NCBI RefSeq assembly: GCF_014207095.1 | Contig: NZ_JACHBG010000004.1 | Location: 62,001-126,000 of the forward strand | Source of the DNA: Martinezella lusitana | GTDB lineage: Bacteria; Pseudomonadota; Alphaproteobacteria; Rhizobiales; Rhizobiaceae | Reading direction: 5' to 3' | Length of the DNA: 64,000 nucleotides | Shown here: positions 41,996-51,482 of the stretch, one piece after another | How the letters are laid out: each line of letters begins with the position of its first letter | Numbering within the stretch: position 1 is the stretch's first letter | The notes under the pieces: generated by a model | The model's input: only the letters and a program-made list of their open reading frames with translations | Databases searched by the model: none | What the model was told of the DNA's origin: nothing | Made by a program: the position numbers and the translations under genes

Positions 41996-42553
41996 ATGAA
42001 AAATTTGATTGTTGCGGCTGCAGCGTGCGTAGGTATGCTGCTGGCAGGGTATAATAGTGCCTTTGCAGGCCAGCGAGATGCGGTGCAGCGCACGGTTCCT
42101 CTCAAGACTGTCAGCCGTACCACCGGTTTTCCGGCACCTAACGTTCCCGCCGATATACGCCGCGCCGAAAACGCCTTTGTCCGGCCAAATGGCTATTCCG
42201 CTCTCATCGCCAAATATGCCAAGCAAAATGGCGTTGCCGTCGAGCTGGCGACCGCCGTCATCCAGATTGAAAGCAATTTCAATCCGAAGACGCGGGGCAG
42301 CGCCGGTGAAATCGGTCTGATGCAGATCAAGCCCGCGACGGCACGCATGATGGGATATAACGGCCGCGCAAAGGGGCTTTACGATCCCGAGACGAACATC
42401 AAGTTCGGCATGAAATATCTTGCGATGGCGCAGAATCTAGGCGGCGGTCCGACCTGCAATACCATCCTCAAATACAATGCCGGCCACGCCGCCACGCGCA
42501 TGAATCCGGTTTCCAAGCGCTACTGCGGCAAGGTGCTGGCGCTTCTGGATTGA
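41996..42553 (+). CDS. Small lytic transglycosylase (SLT domain), exported
   Basis: 185 residues from the ATG at 41996, GGAGA about 12 bases upstream; the longer frame from 41957 lacks a ribosome site. A signal peptide (NLIVAAAACVGMLLAGYNSA) is followed almost directly by an SLT/GH23 domain with the catalytic Glu in AVIQIESNFNPKTRGSAGEI near residue 85, then GLMQIKPATARMMGYNGRAK. Cysteines near the C-terminus (PTCNT, RYCGK) could pair. Small single-domain transglycosylases like this often open the wall for secretion systems or division. No such system is adjacent, so the role is unknown. Confidence 0.92.
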   Translation: MKNLIVAAAACVGMLLAGYNSAFAGQRDAVQRTVPLKTVSRTTGFPAPNVPADIRRAENAFVRPNGYSALIAKYAKQNGVAVELATAVIQIESNFNPKTRGSAGEIGLMQIKPATARMMGYNGRAKGLYDPETNIKFGMKYLAMAQNLGGGPTCNTILKYNAGHAATRMNPVSKRYCGKVLALLD

Positions 42554-42633
42554 CCTCGCTCCATCCTAGATAACGGGTAGGGCGGAATCGCGTTCCATGC
42601 TATCGAAAGCCTTTGAATAGCGAGGGTTGTAGC

Positions 42634-43827
42634 ATGGCAGCGGATTTCAGGTTCATCGTCGTCGGTCGCGGAATGATGGGGGCCGCCGCTGCCCGCCATC
42701 TCGCCAGGCAGACGGATGGCATTGCGGTCATCGGGCCGGATGAGCCGAAAGATCGCGCCAGCCATCAAGGCGTCTTCGGCAGCCACTACGATGAGGGCCG
42801 CATCACCCGTACGATCGATCCGAACACGGATTGGGCGCGCCTCGCAAACCGTTCGATCAGCCGCTATGCGGAAATCGAACGGGATAGCGGCATTCAGTTC
42901 TATGCGCCCGTCGGCTGCCTCGTCACCGGTCCGAAGCGAGGTGGGGAGAACGACTATGTCGGCGACGTCGTGAATGCTGCGCAGCGATTGGGCGTTGAGA
43001 CAGATCTTCTCGATGATGCCGGGCTCAAGGCGAAGTTTCCGTTCTTCTCGTTCTCATCGGGAAGCGAAGGGGTCTACGAGCCTCGCGGTGCCGGTCATAT
43101 CAGCCCGAGGCGGCTGGTGAAGGCGCAGTCCCTGCTTGCTGAAAAAGCAGGCGCGCGGGTGATCAAACAGACTGCTCTGTCGATCCGCGATGAGGCCGGT
43201 CGTGCCGTTGTCACGACCGCGGAGGGTGAGACGTTCAGCGCCGAAAAGGTGCTGCTTGCCACCGGCAGTTTCTCCATTGCCGAGAATCTCTTGCAGAAGC
43301 CTGTTGAGATGAAGGTTTATGGCCGCACGGTCACTTTCTTCGAGGTGAGCGAGGCGGAAGCCGAGGCCCTGTCCGGTATGCCGTCATTGATTTCCGTGAA
43401 GCCGGACGATGTGGACAGCATCTATATGCTGCCGCCGATCCGCTATCCCGACGGCAAATATTACATCAAGATCGGCGGCGATCCCGACGATCTGCAATTC
43501 GAGAGCGAAGCGGAGCTGCGTGCCTGGTTTCGTACACCGGGCCGCGACAAGGCACGCGAACATCTGGTGCGGATATTCCACGAGCTCGTTCCCGGTGTGA
43601 AGCGACCGCCGTCTTTCACCAATTCCTGCGCCGTCTCCTATTCTCCGTCCGGTTATCCGATGATCGGCTATACGTCTTCCTCGCGTGTCGCGGTCCTGAT
43701 GGGCTGCAACGGTACCTCCGCCAAGAGTTCCGATGAGCTCGGCCGACTCGGAGCGGAACTGCTGCTCGCAGGTCGAATCAAGGACGAGGGCTACGCCACG
43801 GATTTCTCTGCGCATTTCCGTAACTGA
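42634..43827 (+). CDS. FAD-dependent oxidoreductase (N-methyl-L-tryptophan/sarcosine oxidase-like)
   Basis: 397 residues from the ATG at 42634. The N-terminal dinucleotide-binding fold FIVVGRGMMGAAAARHLARQ (GxGxxG) is followed by the MSOX-type HQGVFGSHYDEGRITRTID stretch near residue 45. The latter carries the position where flavin is bound in the sarcosine oxidase group. Conserved later parts include EKVLLATGSFSIAENLL near 205 and the C-terminal PMIGYTSSSRVAVLMGCNGT with the flavin ring site. These enzymes oxidise N-methyl amino acids or related secondary amines to imines, giving H2O2. The precise substrate is unclear. It precedes rnpB by about 60 bases. Confidence 0.86.
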   Translation: MAADFRFIVVGRGMMGAAAARHLARQTDGIAVIGPDEPKDRASHQGVFGSHYDEGRITRTIDPNTDWARLANRSISRYAEIERDSGIQFYAPVGCLVTGPKRGGENDYVGDVVNAAQRLGVETDLLDDAGLKAKFPFFSFSSGSEGVYEPRGAGHISPRRLVKAQSLLAEKAGARVIKQTALSIRDEAGRAVVTTAEGETFSAEKVLLATGSFSIAENLLQKPVEMKVYGRTVTFFEVSEAEAEALSGMPSLISVKPDDVDSIYMLPPIRYPDGKYYIKIGGDPDDLQFESEAELRAWFRTPGRDKAREHLVRIFHELVPGVKRPPSFTNSCAVSYSPSGYPMIGYTSSSRVAVLMGCNGTSAKSSDELGRLGAELLLAGRIKDEGYATDFSAHFRN

Positions 43828-43885
43828 CATCCTGCTTGGGCAAAGCCATATATTTAGGTGGCATTTGCGGGCGGTCTCGGTTAAT

Positions 43886-44293
43886 GAGCCAGTGCCAGTT
43901 GGCCGGGCAGCCGCGCTTCATCAATGCCGAAAGGCGATGAGGTGAGGAAAGTCCGGGCTCCACGGAAACACGGTGCCGGATAACGTCCGGCGAGGGCAAC
44001 CTCAGGGAAAGTGCCACAGAAAGCAAACCGCCCGGTCTCAGGACCGGGTAAGGGTGAAAGGGTGGGGTAAGAGCCCACCGCGTCTCTGGAAACAGCGACG
44101 GCACGGAAAACCCCACCGGGAGCAAAACCGAATAGGGATGACGCGGAGCGCGCAAGCGCTCCAGCCCGTTTCCGGGCCGGTCATCCGGGTGGGTTGCAAG
44201 AGGCGTCGCGCAAGCGCCGTCCCAGATGAATGGCTGCCACGTTCCGGCCTCGGCCGGAGCCATACAGAACCCGGCTTACAGGCCAACTGGCAA
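43886..44293 (+). ncRNA. rnpB: RNase P RNA (class A)
   Basis: The catalytic RNA that matures tRNA 5' ends. Seen directly: the P1 stem GCCAGTTGGCC (43894-43904) pairs with GGCCAACTGGC (44281-44291). The universal core is present, with GAGGAAAGTCCGGGCTCC near 43941 and GAGGGCAACCTCAGGGAAAG, then CCACAGAAAGCAAACCGCC, and near the 3' end ACAGAACCCGGCTTACAGG. Length about 408 nt fits alphaproteobacterial RNase P RNA. Exact ends are approximate. A weak hairpin terminator follows. Confidence 0.96.
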
Positions 44294-44299
44294 ATCTAC

Positions 44300-44327
44300 G
44301 CGCCTTTTCAACGGAGGCGCCTTTCGC
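44300..44327 (+). terminator. Probable rnpB terminator
   Basis: GCGCCT (44300-44305) pairs with AGGCGC (44315-44320), followed by CTTTCGCTCTCT. The short stem and broken T-run make it weak. Confidence 0.5.
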
Positions 44328-44447
44328 TCTCTCCAAATTATTTCGAGAGCTTTTGGATGCCCTGGTTTTCCGGGGTTTTCGACTGTTGCGGATGCAAGTT
44401 TTCGCCTGTGAAAACAATCCGCTTTGGGACGTCTGTTCAAGGCAATC

Positions 44448-44464
44448 CTAACCTTTCGTTAAAC
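44448..44464 (+). promoter_or_regulatory. Candidate CtrA box upstream of mraZ
   Basis: CTAACC-TTTCG-TTAAAC matches the TTAA-N7-TTAA CtrA consensus with one mismatch. It overlaps CGTTAA-AC-TTAACG at 44457-44470, a symmetric TTAA pair. It lies about 50 bases upstream of the MraZ repeats. The rest of the 431-base gap (44294-44724) shows no other gene. Confidence 0.5.
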
Positions 44465-44513
44465 TTAACGTCTTATGAATATTCAGGCTGTGGTCGCGCC
44501 TGATGCGGCTTCA

Positions 44514-44548
44514 TCCCATTGACGCCCATATGGTCCCATGGTATCCCA
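44514..44548. promoter_or_regulatory. MraZ operator: four TGGGN-N5 repeats (on minus strand) in the dcw promoter
   Basis: On the plus strand TCCCA, GCCCA, TCCCA and TCCCA begin at 44514, 44524, 44534 and 44544, an exact 10-base period. Read on the minus strand this is TGGGN-N5 four times, the known MraZ-binding pattern (three repeats in E. coli). They overlap a possible promoter: TTGACG at 44519-44524, 17 bases, then TATCCC at 44542-44547. Bound MraZ would then block its own promoter and the dcw operon. Confidence 0.82.
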
Positions 44549-44724
44549 AAAGAACACTGTAAACGGGCAAATCAGAGCCCAATCATCGCAAAGCCATGAT
44601 TGCTCCCGCTTCGGGGGTGTCGAAGGGGTGTTGGCTCTTTCGGCTTGCGACGCTGTGTCCGATTTTGGCTGTGTCCGCGAGCGCATGAGTGCTTGTGGGT
44701 CATGGGGGACGGGTGTTTCGCGTC

Positions 44725-45165
44725 ATGAACCGCTTCCTGTCAAATGCGACCAACCGGATCGACGCCAAGGGGCGGGTTTCCGTGCCTGCGGCGTTTCGTT
44801 CCGTGCTAGTCGAGCGCAACGTTCAGGAGCTTTACTGCTTCCAGGATTTTGTGTTTCCGGCGATCAGCGTCGGCGGTCTCGATCTGCTCGATCGCTTCGA
44901 GCAGCAGATTGCGGCGGAGGATCTTTTCTCGCCGGCAGCAAACCAGATGTCGCTCCTGATTCATGGGGGCGGGGTCTTCATGAGGCTCGATGCCGAAGGA
45001 CGGTTGATGGTCACGGATTTCATCCGCGATTTCACCGGAATTACGGGCGAGGTGACCTTCGTCGGTCGGGCGGATCATTTTCAATTGTGGCGACCGGAGG
45101 CCTTTCTGGCTTTGCAGGCGCAGGCACGAGAGGAGCGCAGGCTGGCGGGCAGGCGCTCGGAATAG
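44725..45165 (+). CDS. mraZ: Transcriptional regulator MraZ
   Basis: 146 residues from the ATG at 44725. Two AbrB-like swapped-hairpin half domains are visible: [19 protein letters not shown] near residue 9 with the DxKGRxxxP signature, and [20 protein letters not shown] near 87 with its partner DxxGR. MraZ forms a ring-shaped oligomer that binds tandem TGGGN repeats and represses the dcw cluster. A four-repeat site lies 180 bases upstream. It is first gene of the division and cell-wall cluster, 14 bases ahead of rsmH. The second half is slightly degenerate (GRLMVTD for GR..IP), which is common in alphaproteobacteria. Confidence 0.94.
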   Translation: MNRFLSNATNRIDAKGRVSVPAAFRSVLVERNVQELYCFQDFVFPAISVGGLDLLDRFEQQIAAEDLFSPAANQMSLLIHGGGVFMRLDAEGRLMVTDFIRDFTGITGEVTFVGRADHFQLWRPEAFLALQAQAREERRLAGRRSE

Positions 45166-45179
45166 AACGGGGAAGCGGA

Positions 45180-46205
45180 ATGGTGGCGAATTCAGGCGGA
45201 GGTTCTTCTGGTGCCGGTGGCGGACCTGTTCGTCACATTCCGGTTCTTCTCTCCGAGGTGCTCGAAGCGGTGGCGCCTGAGCCCGGTAAGGTCATCCTTG
45301 ATGGCACGTTCGGGGCTGGTGGTTATACGTCGGCCATTCTGGCTGGTGGCGCAGATGTCATCGCGCTCGATCGCGATCCTACTGCGATCTCAGCGGGGCA
45401 GGCTCTCGTCGCAGCTCATGCCGGCCGGCTGAGGCTCATCCAATCGCAGTTTTCTCAGCTGGCCGAGTATGCGCCCGATGGTGGTCTGGACGGCGTCGTT
45501 CTCGATATCGGCGTTTCCTCCATGCAGATCGACGAGGCCGAGCGCGGCTTTTCCTTCAGCAAGAACGGCCCGCTCGACATGCGTATGTCGGCAAGCGGTG
45601 TGTCGGCGGCCGATGTCGTCAATCGCGCCAAGCTTGCGGATCTCATTCGCATCTTCGTTTTTCTGGGGGAAGAGAAGCAGGCGCCGCGTATCGCCCATGC
45701 GATCGAGAAGCGTCGCGCCGAAGCACCGTTCGTGACCACTCGCGATCTGGCCGGCCTGATCGAGGTTGTGACGCCGCGAAAGGCCAAAGACAAGATCCAT
45801 CCGGCTACGCGCGTCTTTCAGGCGTTGCGGATTTTCGTCAACGACGAACTTGGCGAGCTTGCTCAGGCGCTGTTTGCTGCCGAACGCGCACTGAAGCCGG
45901 GCGGGCGTCTTGTCGTCGTGACTTTCCACTCCCTGGAGGATCGGATCGTCAAGAAATTCTTTGCCGATCGCTCCGGCCGTGCGACCGGATCGCGTCATAT
46001 GCCTGTTGTGCATGAGCGGCTTGCTACCTTCGAGACGGTCGGCAAGTCGATGATTTCAGCGAGCGAGGCTGAGGCGGAAGTCAATCCACGCGCGCGTTCC
46101 GCCAAGCTGCGAGCGGGGGTTCGCACTTCGGCGCCAGCGGAAGAGGCAGATCTTTCGATCTTCGATCTGCCAAGTCTCGCCAGTCTCGGAAAGCTCGGGG
46201 GGTAG
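45180..46205 (+). CDS. rsmH: 16S rRNA (cytosine(1402)-N(4))-methyltransferase RsmH (MraW)
   Basis: 341 residues from the ATG at 45180, with GGGGAAG upstream. The frame is open far upstream through mraZ, but those codons are a shadow. RsmH methylates N4 of C1402 in the 16S decoding centre. Motifs: [20 protein letters not shown] near residue 19, [15 protein letters not shown] near 42 for [23 protein letters not shown] near 105, [10 protein letters not shown] near 127 and the C-terminal [17 protein letters not shown] near 250. The N-terminus has a short Gly/Ser-rich tail. Second gene of the dcw cluster; the ftsL start follows after one base. Confidence 0.96.
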   Translation: MVANSGGGSSGAGGGPVRHIPVLLSEVLEAVAPEPGKVILDGTFGAGGYTSAILAGGADVIALDRDPTAISAGQALVAAHAGRLRLIQSQFSQLAEYAPDGGLDGVVLDIGVSSMQIDEAERGFSFSKNGPLDMRMSASGVSAADVVNRAKLADLIRIFVFLGEEKQAPRIAHAIEKRRAEAPFVTTRDLAGLIEVVTPRKAKDKIHPATRVFQALRIFVNDELGELAQALFAAERALKPGGRLVVVTFHSLEDRIVKKFFADRSGRATGSRHMPVVHERLATFETVGKSMISASEAEAEVNPRARSAKLRAGVRTSAPAEEADLSIFDLPSLASLGKLGG

Positions 46206-46206
46206 A

Positions 46207-46731
46207 ATGCTGAAGACCTTTGACATCGTGCTGATTGGTGTCATGACGGCGATGGCCAGCGTGACCTATACGATCAAGCATCGCGCCGAGTTGAAGCTGG
46301 AAGAGGTTCGTCGCCTCGAGGCCGATATCAAGCTTGAGAGAGATACGATCGAACTCCTCAAGGCGGACTGGGCTCTAGTCTCGCAGCCGAACCGGCTCGA
46401 GCGTTTGGTCAACAATTATAGCAACGAGCTTCAGCTGCAGCCGACCCTGTCGACGGCCATCGTTCAGCCAAGCGAGCTGCCGATGCTGCGTTCGCAGGTT
46501 CCGCCGCCGGTTGTGGCGGACGCCAAGGACAGTGGCAAGGGCGGCAAGTCGACCGGTTCCAAGGGTGGTGCCGCAGTCGCTTCCAAGGGGGGCGACACGA
46601 CCGATGCACAGATCAGGAAAGCGATTGCCGATGTGGCGTCTGCGCCGGCGCCTCGGCCCAAGGCGCCGGTCGTGGCCAAGCGCAAGAAGTCGGATATCGA
46701 TAACATCGCAACGGGATCGGTGGCGCACTAA
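46207..46731 (+). CDS. ftsL: Cell division protein FtsL
   Basis: 174 residues. One membrane segment (FDIVLIGVMTAMASVTYTI, about 5-23) is followed by a coiled-coil stretch with regular leucines (ELKLEEVRRLEADIKLERDT, then IELLKADWALVSQPNRLERL) up to about residue 75, as in FtsL/DivIC. FtsL joins FtsB and FtsQ in the periplasm and passes the activation signal to FtsW and FtsI. Unusually, about 75 residues follow that are rich in Gly, Lys, Pro and Ala. Its place between rsmH and ftsI is standard, and its stop shares a base with the ftsI start (TAATG). Sequence is weakly conserved, but position and topology agree. Confidence 0.88.
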   Translation: MLKTFDIVLIGVMTAMASVTYTIKHRAELKLEEVRRLEADIKLERDTIELLKADWALVSQPNRLERLVNNYSNELQLQPTLSTAIVQPSELPMLRSQVPPPVVADAKDSGKGGKSTGSKGGAAVASKGGDTTDAQIRKAIADVASAPAPRPKAPVVAKRKKSDIDNIATGSVAH

Positions 46732-48485
46732 TGTCTTTCCTTTCTCGCATCATGGTCTTGAAAAGCAAGGCGCATTTCTCCACCGACGGCAACAATCGTC
46801 CGAGCGACGGCTTCTTTCATTCGAAATTCGAGGGCGCGCGCAAGCGCAAATCCAACCAAGCCAAGAGCCGTGTCGTGCTGCTGGTTGGAAGCTTCATTGC
46901 CATCTATTGCGTCATCGGCGGGCGGCTCGCCCAATTCGCCCTTACGCCACCGGATGTCACCTCCAGCATTCTGCCGCCCGACCGCCTGATGGCTTCGCGC
47001 CCGGATATCGTCGATCGCAACGGTGCTTTGATGGCGACCGATATTCGCACCGTCTCGCTCTTTGCGGAACCGAACAAGATCATCGATGCCGATGAAGCTG
47101 TTGAGGAACTGCGCAAGGTCCTGCCGGATCTCGACGCGAAATCGACCTACAGAAAGCTATCCTCCAAGAATTCGCACTTTGCCTGGCTTCGCCGACAGCT
47201 GACGCCGAAGCAGCAGAGCCAGATCCTGGCGCTCGGCATTCCCGGTATCGGCTTCCGTCCCGAGAAGCGTCGCTTCTATCCGGGCGGCACGACCGCGCCG
47301 CATATCCTCGGCTACGTCAATATCGACAACCGCGGCGTTGCAGGCATGGAGAAATATATTGACGACCAGGGTCTTGCCGATCTTGCCGCCGCCGGTATGA
47401 CCAACGACCAGCCGCTGCAGCCGGTCAAGCTCTCCATCGATCTGCGCGTGCAGGGTATCGTTCGCGATGCCGTCGTCAACGCCGTCAAGAATTTCCAGGC
47501 GAAGGGCGCGGGTGCCGCGATCCTCGACGTCCACACTGGCGAAGTGCTGGGCATGGCTTCCGCGCCCGATTTCGATCCGAACTATCCAAGCGAAGGGGCG
47601 AGCGAGGGATGGCTCAATCGCATGACGAACGGTACGTTCGAAATGGGGTCGACCTTCAAGACCTTTACCATGGCGATGGCGCTCGACTCCGGCAAGATTT
47701 CGCTGCGCGACGCCTTCGATGCCTCTGCCCCGATCCGGATCGGAGGCTTTACCATTCACGACTTCCATGGTCAGCGCCGCGTGCTTACCGTTCCGGAAAT
47801 CTTCCAGTACTCCTCGAACATCGGTACTGCCAAGATCGCCGACCTTGTTGGCATCGATGCGCATAAGGAATTCCTGACGCGCCTGGGTCTGCTCAACAAG
47901 ATGGACACCGAGTTGCCGGAAGTGAAGATGCCGACACAGCCTCGCGTCTGGAAGAAGATCAACTCGATCACCATTTCCTTCGGTCACGGCGTCTCAACCA
48001 CAGCATTGCAGACCGCAGTCGCAGCATCGGCGCTCATCAACGGCGGCAAGCTGATCGAGCCGACCTTCCTGCCGCGCACGCGCGATCAGGCCGATGCAAT
48101 TGCAAAGATGGTGGTCAAGAAAAGCACGAGCGACGACATTCGCTACCTGCTGGAGTTTAACGGCACCAGAGGTTCCGGCCGCAATGCGCGCGTCCCCGGC
48201 TATAATGTCGGCAGCAAGACCGGTACGGCCGACAAGGTCGTCAACGGCCGCTATTCGCACACGCTGAACTTCAACAGCTTCCTGGCCGCATTCCCGATCG
48301 ACAATCCGCAATACATTGTCATGACCTTCATCGACGAGCCGAAGAGCGGTGAGCGTGGCGGCGGTACCATCTCGGCCTTCACAGCGCTGCCGATCGCGCG
48401 TGATATCATTGCCAGAGCGGCACCAATCCTCGGGGTACAGCCCAGCTTCGGAAAAGATAACTCGGCCTTGCTGGCGTCTTATTAA
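46731..48485 (+). CDS. ftsI: Peptidoglycan D,D-transpeptidase FtsI (PBP3)
   Basis: 584 residues. A cytoplasmic tail of about 45 residues precedes the single membrane segment VVLLVGSFIAIYCVIGGRLA. A PBP dimer-type domain follows (RPDIVDRNGALMATDIRTVS near 86), then the transpeptidase. The nucleophile Ser is in MGSTFKTFTMAMAL near residue 305, the SxN motif in FQYSSNIGTAKIADLVG near 360 and the KTG motif in VGSKTGTADKVVNG near 495. It makes septal cross-links together with FtsW. The gene overlaps ftsL by one base and precedes murE by 65 bases, in the usual dcw position. Confidence 0.95.
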   Translation: MSFLSRIMVLKSKAHFSTDGNNRPSDGFFHSKFEGARKRKSNQAKSRVVLLVGSFIAIYCVIGGRLAQFALTPPDVTSSILPPDRLMASRPDIVDRNGALMATDIRTVSLFAEPNKIIDADEAVEELRKVLPDLDAKSTYRKLSSKNSHFAWLRRQLTPKQQSQILALGIPGIGFRPEKRRFYPGGTTAPHILGYVNIDNRGVAGMEKYIDDQGLADLAAAGMTNDQPLQPVKLSIDLRVQGIVRDAVVNAVKNFQAKGAGAAILDVHTGEVLGMASAPDFDPNYPSEGASEGWLNRMTNGTFEMGSTFKTFTMAMALDSGKISLRDAFDASAPIRIGGFTIHDFHGQRRVLTVPEIFQYSSNIGTAKIADLVGIDAHKEFLTRLGLLNKMDTELPEVKMPTQPRVWKKINSITISFGHGVSTTALQTAVAASALINGGKLIEPTFLPRTRDQADAIAKMVVKKSTSDDIRYLLEFNGTRGSGRNARVPGYNVGSKTGTADKVVNGRYSHTLNFNSFLAAFPIDNPQYIVMTFIDEPKSGERGGGTISAFTALPIARDIIARAAPILGVQPSFGKDNSALLASY

Positions 48486-48550
48486 GCGTGAAAGAATACA
48501 CGGGTCGATTCGCGAGAGGGCGGATGGATTAACAACGAAAAGTATATTCG

Positions 48551-50014
48551 ATGAAGCTGCGGGATATCGCCGGAGATGGGTTTCCGGAAGTCAACACACA
48601 GATCGGCGGAGCAATCGGCGATCTTGAGATAACCGGGATTTCTGCCGATAGCCGGCAGGTGTCGCCGGGTATGGCCTTCGTTGCGGTTGCCGGTACGAAA
48701 GCCAATGGCGCGAGTTTTATTGCAGATGCGATTTCGCGCGGTGCTTCCGTTATTGTCACAGGCCCTGGAGCCGTCGCAAACGGTGTGCCTTTGCTCGAGG
48801 TTTCCGAGCCACGTCGGTTTTTGGCGATCGCCGCGTCTCATTTCTATGGTCGTCAGCCTGAGGTCATGGTGGCCGTGACCGGCACCGCCGGCAAAACTTC
48901 GGTCGCGTCCTTCACCCGACAGATCTGGGCATTTGCCGGCCATGCGGCCGCAATGATCGGAACCACGGGTGTCGTATCGCCGACCCGCAACGACTACGGC
49001 TCCTTGACCACGCCCGATCCGGCGTCGCTGCACGAACTGCTTGCAGAACTCGCCGACGAAGGCGTGACCCATGCGGCAATGGAAGCATCCAGCCATGGGC
49101 TCGATCAGTTCCGGCTCGATGGCGTCAGGCTCGCCGCCGCGGCCTTCACGAATCTCGGCCGCGATCACATGGATTATCATCCTACGGTCGAGAACTACAT
49201 GGCCGCCAAGATGCGGCTCTTCAAGGATCTGCTGCCGAAAGGTTCGCCGGCGGTGATTTTTGCCGACGATGCCTGGTCGGACCAGGCGATTGCCGCTGCG
49301 CGCTCTGCCGGTCATGATGTCCGGACCGTGGGACGCAAAGGCGATTTTCTGACGCTTAAGCGCGTCGAGCATTTTCGCCACAAGCAGATCGCCGAGGTTC
49401 ACGTCGGCGACGAGATCTTCGAGATTCACATTCCGCTCGCTGGCGATTTCCAGGTTGCCAATGCGCTCGTCGCTGCCGGCCTTGCGATTTCGACGGGAGT
49501 TGCGGTGTCTGTCGCGATGGCAGCGCTCGAAAAGCTAGTCGGCGCATCCGGTCGCCTTGAGCTTGTCGGTCACACCCATGACGGTGCGCTCGCCTATGTT
49601 GACTATGCGCACAAGCCTGACGCACTGGAAAACGTGCTGAATTCGGTACGACCATTTACGACCGGCCGCGTCGTCGTCGTTTTCGGCTGCGGCGGCGACC
49701 GCGATCGCGGCAAGCGCCCGATCATGGGCGAAATCGCCTGCCGTCTCGCCGATGTCGTTATCGTCACCGACGACAACCCGCGTTCGGAGGATCCGGCGAC
49801 GATCCGCTCGGAGATCATGGCAGCAGCCACCTGCGCCACGGAAGTCGGCGACCGTGCGGAAGCAATCCGCAAGGGCGTCGGCATGCTGAAATCCGGCGAT
49901 ACGCTGATCGTTGCGGGCAAGGGGCATGAGGAAGGCCAGACGGTCGGCGGCGTGACGTTGCCTTTCTCTGATCACGCAGAACTGCGCAAGGCATTGGAGG
50001 AATTGAAGTCTTGA
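48551..50014 (+). CDS. murE: UDP-N-acetylmuramoyl-L-alanyl-D-glutamate-2,6-diaminopimelate ligase
   Basis: 487 residues. It adds meso-diaminopimelate to UDP-MurNAc-Ala-Glu in the cytosol. The N-terminal domain reads [20 protein letters not shown]. The ATP loop is [18 protein letters not shown] near residue 112, and [19 protein letters not shown] near 177 matches the central domain. The diaminopimelate-specific [17 protein letters not shown] motif near 405 shows it adds DAP and not lysine. The stop overlaps the murF TTG start. The start codon has no strong ribosome site. Confidence 0.96.
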   Translation: MKLRDIAGDGFPEVNTQIGGAIGDLEITGISADSRQVSPGMAFVAVAGTKANGASFIADAISRGASVIVTGPGAVANGVPLLEVSEPRRFLAIAASHFYGRQPEVMVAVTGTAGKTSVASFTRQIWAFAGHAAAMIGTTGVVSPTRNDYGSLTTPDPASLHELLAELADEGVTHAAMEASSHGLDQFRLDGVRLAAAAFTNLGRDHMDYHPTVENYMAAKMRLFKDLLPKGSPAVIFADDAWSDQAIAAARSAGHDVRTVGRKGDFLTLKRVEHFRHKQIAEVHVGDEIFEIHIPLAGDFQVANALVAAGLAISTGVAVSVAMAALEKLVGASGRLELVGHTHDGALAYVDYAHKPDALENVLNSVRPFTTGRVVVVFGCGGDRDRGKRPIMGEIACRLADVVIVTDDNPRSEDPATIRSEIMAAATCATEVGDRAEAIRKGVGMLKSGDTLIVAGKGHEEGQTVGGVTLPFSDHAELRKALEELKS

Positions 50015-51471
50015 ATTGGCTATGGACAACTGAGGAACTGATCGCTGCAATCTCGGGCCGCTTCGTCGGAACGCTGCCCGCCGGCATTACGGGCATTTCC
50101 ATAGACAGTCGTTCCATCCAGCCCGGCGAGGCTTTTTTCGCCATCAAGGGCGATCGTGTCGACGGTCATGACTATGCCAATGTCGCCATGGCGAACGGTG
50201 CCGCCTTTATCGTGATCAGCGAGGCGCGTCTGCCGGCAATGGGCAGCCTGACCGTGCCGAAGGTGGTGGTGGATGACGTCTTGGCCGCGCTGGCGCGATT
50301 GGGTGTTGCCGCGCGCCGGCGTACGCAAGGCAAGATCATCGCCGTGACTGGTTCCGTCGGCAAGACGACCACCAAGGAGATGCTGCGCCGGGCGCTGTCG
50401 CCTTCAGGCAAGGTGCATGCTTCCGTCGCTTCCTTCAACAATCATTGGGGTGTGCCGCTGACGCTTGCCCGTATGCCTCAGGATACGGATTTCGGCGTTT
50501 TCGAAGTCGGCATGAACCATTCGGGAGAGATCAGGCCGCTGGTCAAGATGGTGCAGCCGGACGTCGCCATCATCACGACCATTGCGCCGGCGCATCTCGG
50601 CAACTTCAATAGTATCGGCGAGATTGCCGCAGCCAAGGCTGAGATTTTCGAGGGCGTCGTGCCAGGCGGCCATGCCATCCTCAATCACGACAACGACCAG
50701 TTCGAAATGCTGGAGCGTGCTGCAGCGGCGGCCGGCATCGAGCACATCCACAGCTTCGGTCAGCATGCCAAGGCCGATGTGCGCCTAGCCGAATTCAATG
50801 CGTCGGAAGAGAATTCGACCCTATGGCTGACCATCGGTGGCGAGACGCTGGAAGTGGCGATCGGTGCGCCCGGGCGTCACATCGCCGAAAACGCGCTCGC
50901 CGTGCTCGGTGCGGTCATGCTGGTCGAGGCGGATCTCGACAAGGCCGTCGCGGCGCTGGCCGATCTGCAGCCGGAAAAGGGCCGTGGGCAGCGTCACAAG
51001 CGGGCGATCGGCAACGGCTACTTCACGCTGATCGACGAAAGCTACAATGCCAATCCCGCATCCATGCGCGCGGCCATCGGGCTGCTTGCGACGACCTCGC
51101 CGAATTCGGGTGTCGGCGGCCGGACGGGTAGGCGGATCGCCGTTCTCGGCGACATGTTGGAAATGGGGGATTATGCCCAGCAAGTGCATGCGAACCTTGC
51201 AGGACCGCTTCTGGCGGCCGGTATCGAGCATGTCTGGCTGGCGGGTCCGGAGATGGCGGCTTTGAGGGATGAGCTGCCGGAAAGTGTTCATGTCGAATAT
51301 CGTGAGACGACGGAGGAACTCTCGGAATTCGCGCTCAACTCGGTCGCCCCGGGCGACGTGTTGATGGTGAAATCGTCGTTGGGGATGAAGTTTGGAAAGA
51401 TCGTGGCCGGCTTGCTTGACAAGTTTCCCGCATTTTCCGACACGGGCCCCCACACCCATCAGGGGCTTTAG
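50011..51471 (+). CDS. murF: UDP-N-acetylmuramoyl-tripeptide-D-alanyl-D-alanine ligase
   Basis: 486 residues from a TTG start that overlaps the murE stop (TTGA), with GGAGG about 11 bases upstream. MurF adds D-Ala-D-Ala to the tripeptide. Motifs: [20 protein letters not shown] near residue 28, ATP loop [18 protein letters not shown] near 112, [20 protein letters not shown] near 145, [15 protein letters not shown] and [20 protein letters not shown] near 290. The C-terminal domain has [20 protein letters not shown] near 344. The next gene mraY starts after 11 bases. The unusual start codon may keep its level tied to murE. Confidence 0.95.
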   Translation: MNWLWTTEELIAAISGRFVGTLPAGITGISIDSRSIQPGEAFFAIKGDRVDGHDYANVAMANGAAFIVISEARLPAMGSLTVPKVVVDDVLAALARLGVAARRRTQGKIIAVTGSVGKTTTKEMLRRALSPSGKVHASVASFNNHWGVPLTLARMPQDTDFGVFEVGMNHSGEIRPLVKMVQPDVAIITTIAPAHLGNFNSIGEIAAAKAEIFEGVVPGGHAILNHDNDQFEMLERAAAAAGIEHIHSFGQHAKADVRLAEFNASEENSTLWLTIGGETLEVAIGAPGRHIAENALAVLGAVMLVEADLDKAVAALADLQPEKGRGQRHKRAIGNGYFTLIDESYNANPASMRAAIGLLATTSPNSGVGGRTGRRIAVLGDMLEMGDYAQQVHANLAGPLLAAGIEHVWLAGPEMAALRDELPESVHVEYRETTEELSEFALNSVAPGDVLMVKSSLGMKFGKIVAGLLDKFPAFSDTGPHTHQGL

Positions 51472-51482
51472 AAAGGGCTCTT

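Noticed and set aside
42554..42633. CCTCGCT and AGCGAGG as a terminator stem between the SLT gene and the FAD oxidase
   Set aside because: The arms are 7 bases long and about 58 bases apart with no T-run, too weak to call.
44696..44707. TGGGT and TGGGG just before mraZ as MraZ boxes
   Set aside because: Their spacing is 7 bases, not 10. The four phased repeats at 44514-44548 fit the known pattern far better.
44538..45179. N-terminal extension of rsmH reaching back through mraZ
   Set aside because: The frame happens to stay open, but it would overlap all of mraZ. The ATG at 45180 has a good ribosome site and gives the normal RsmH length.
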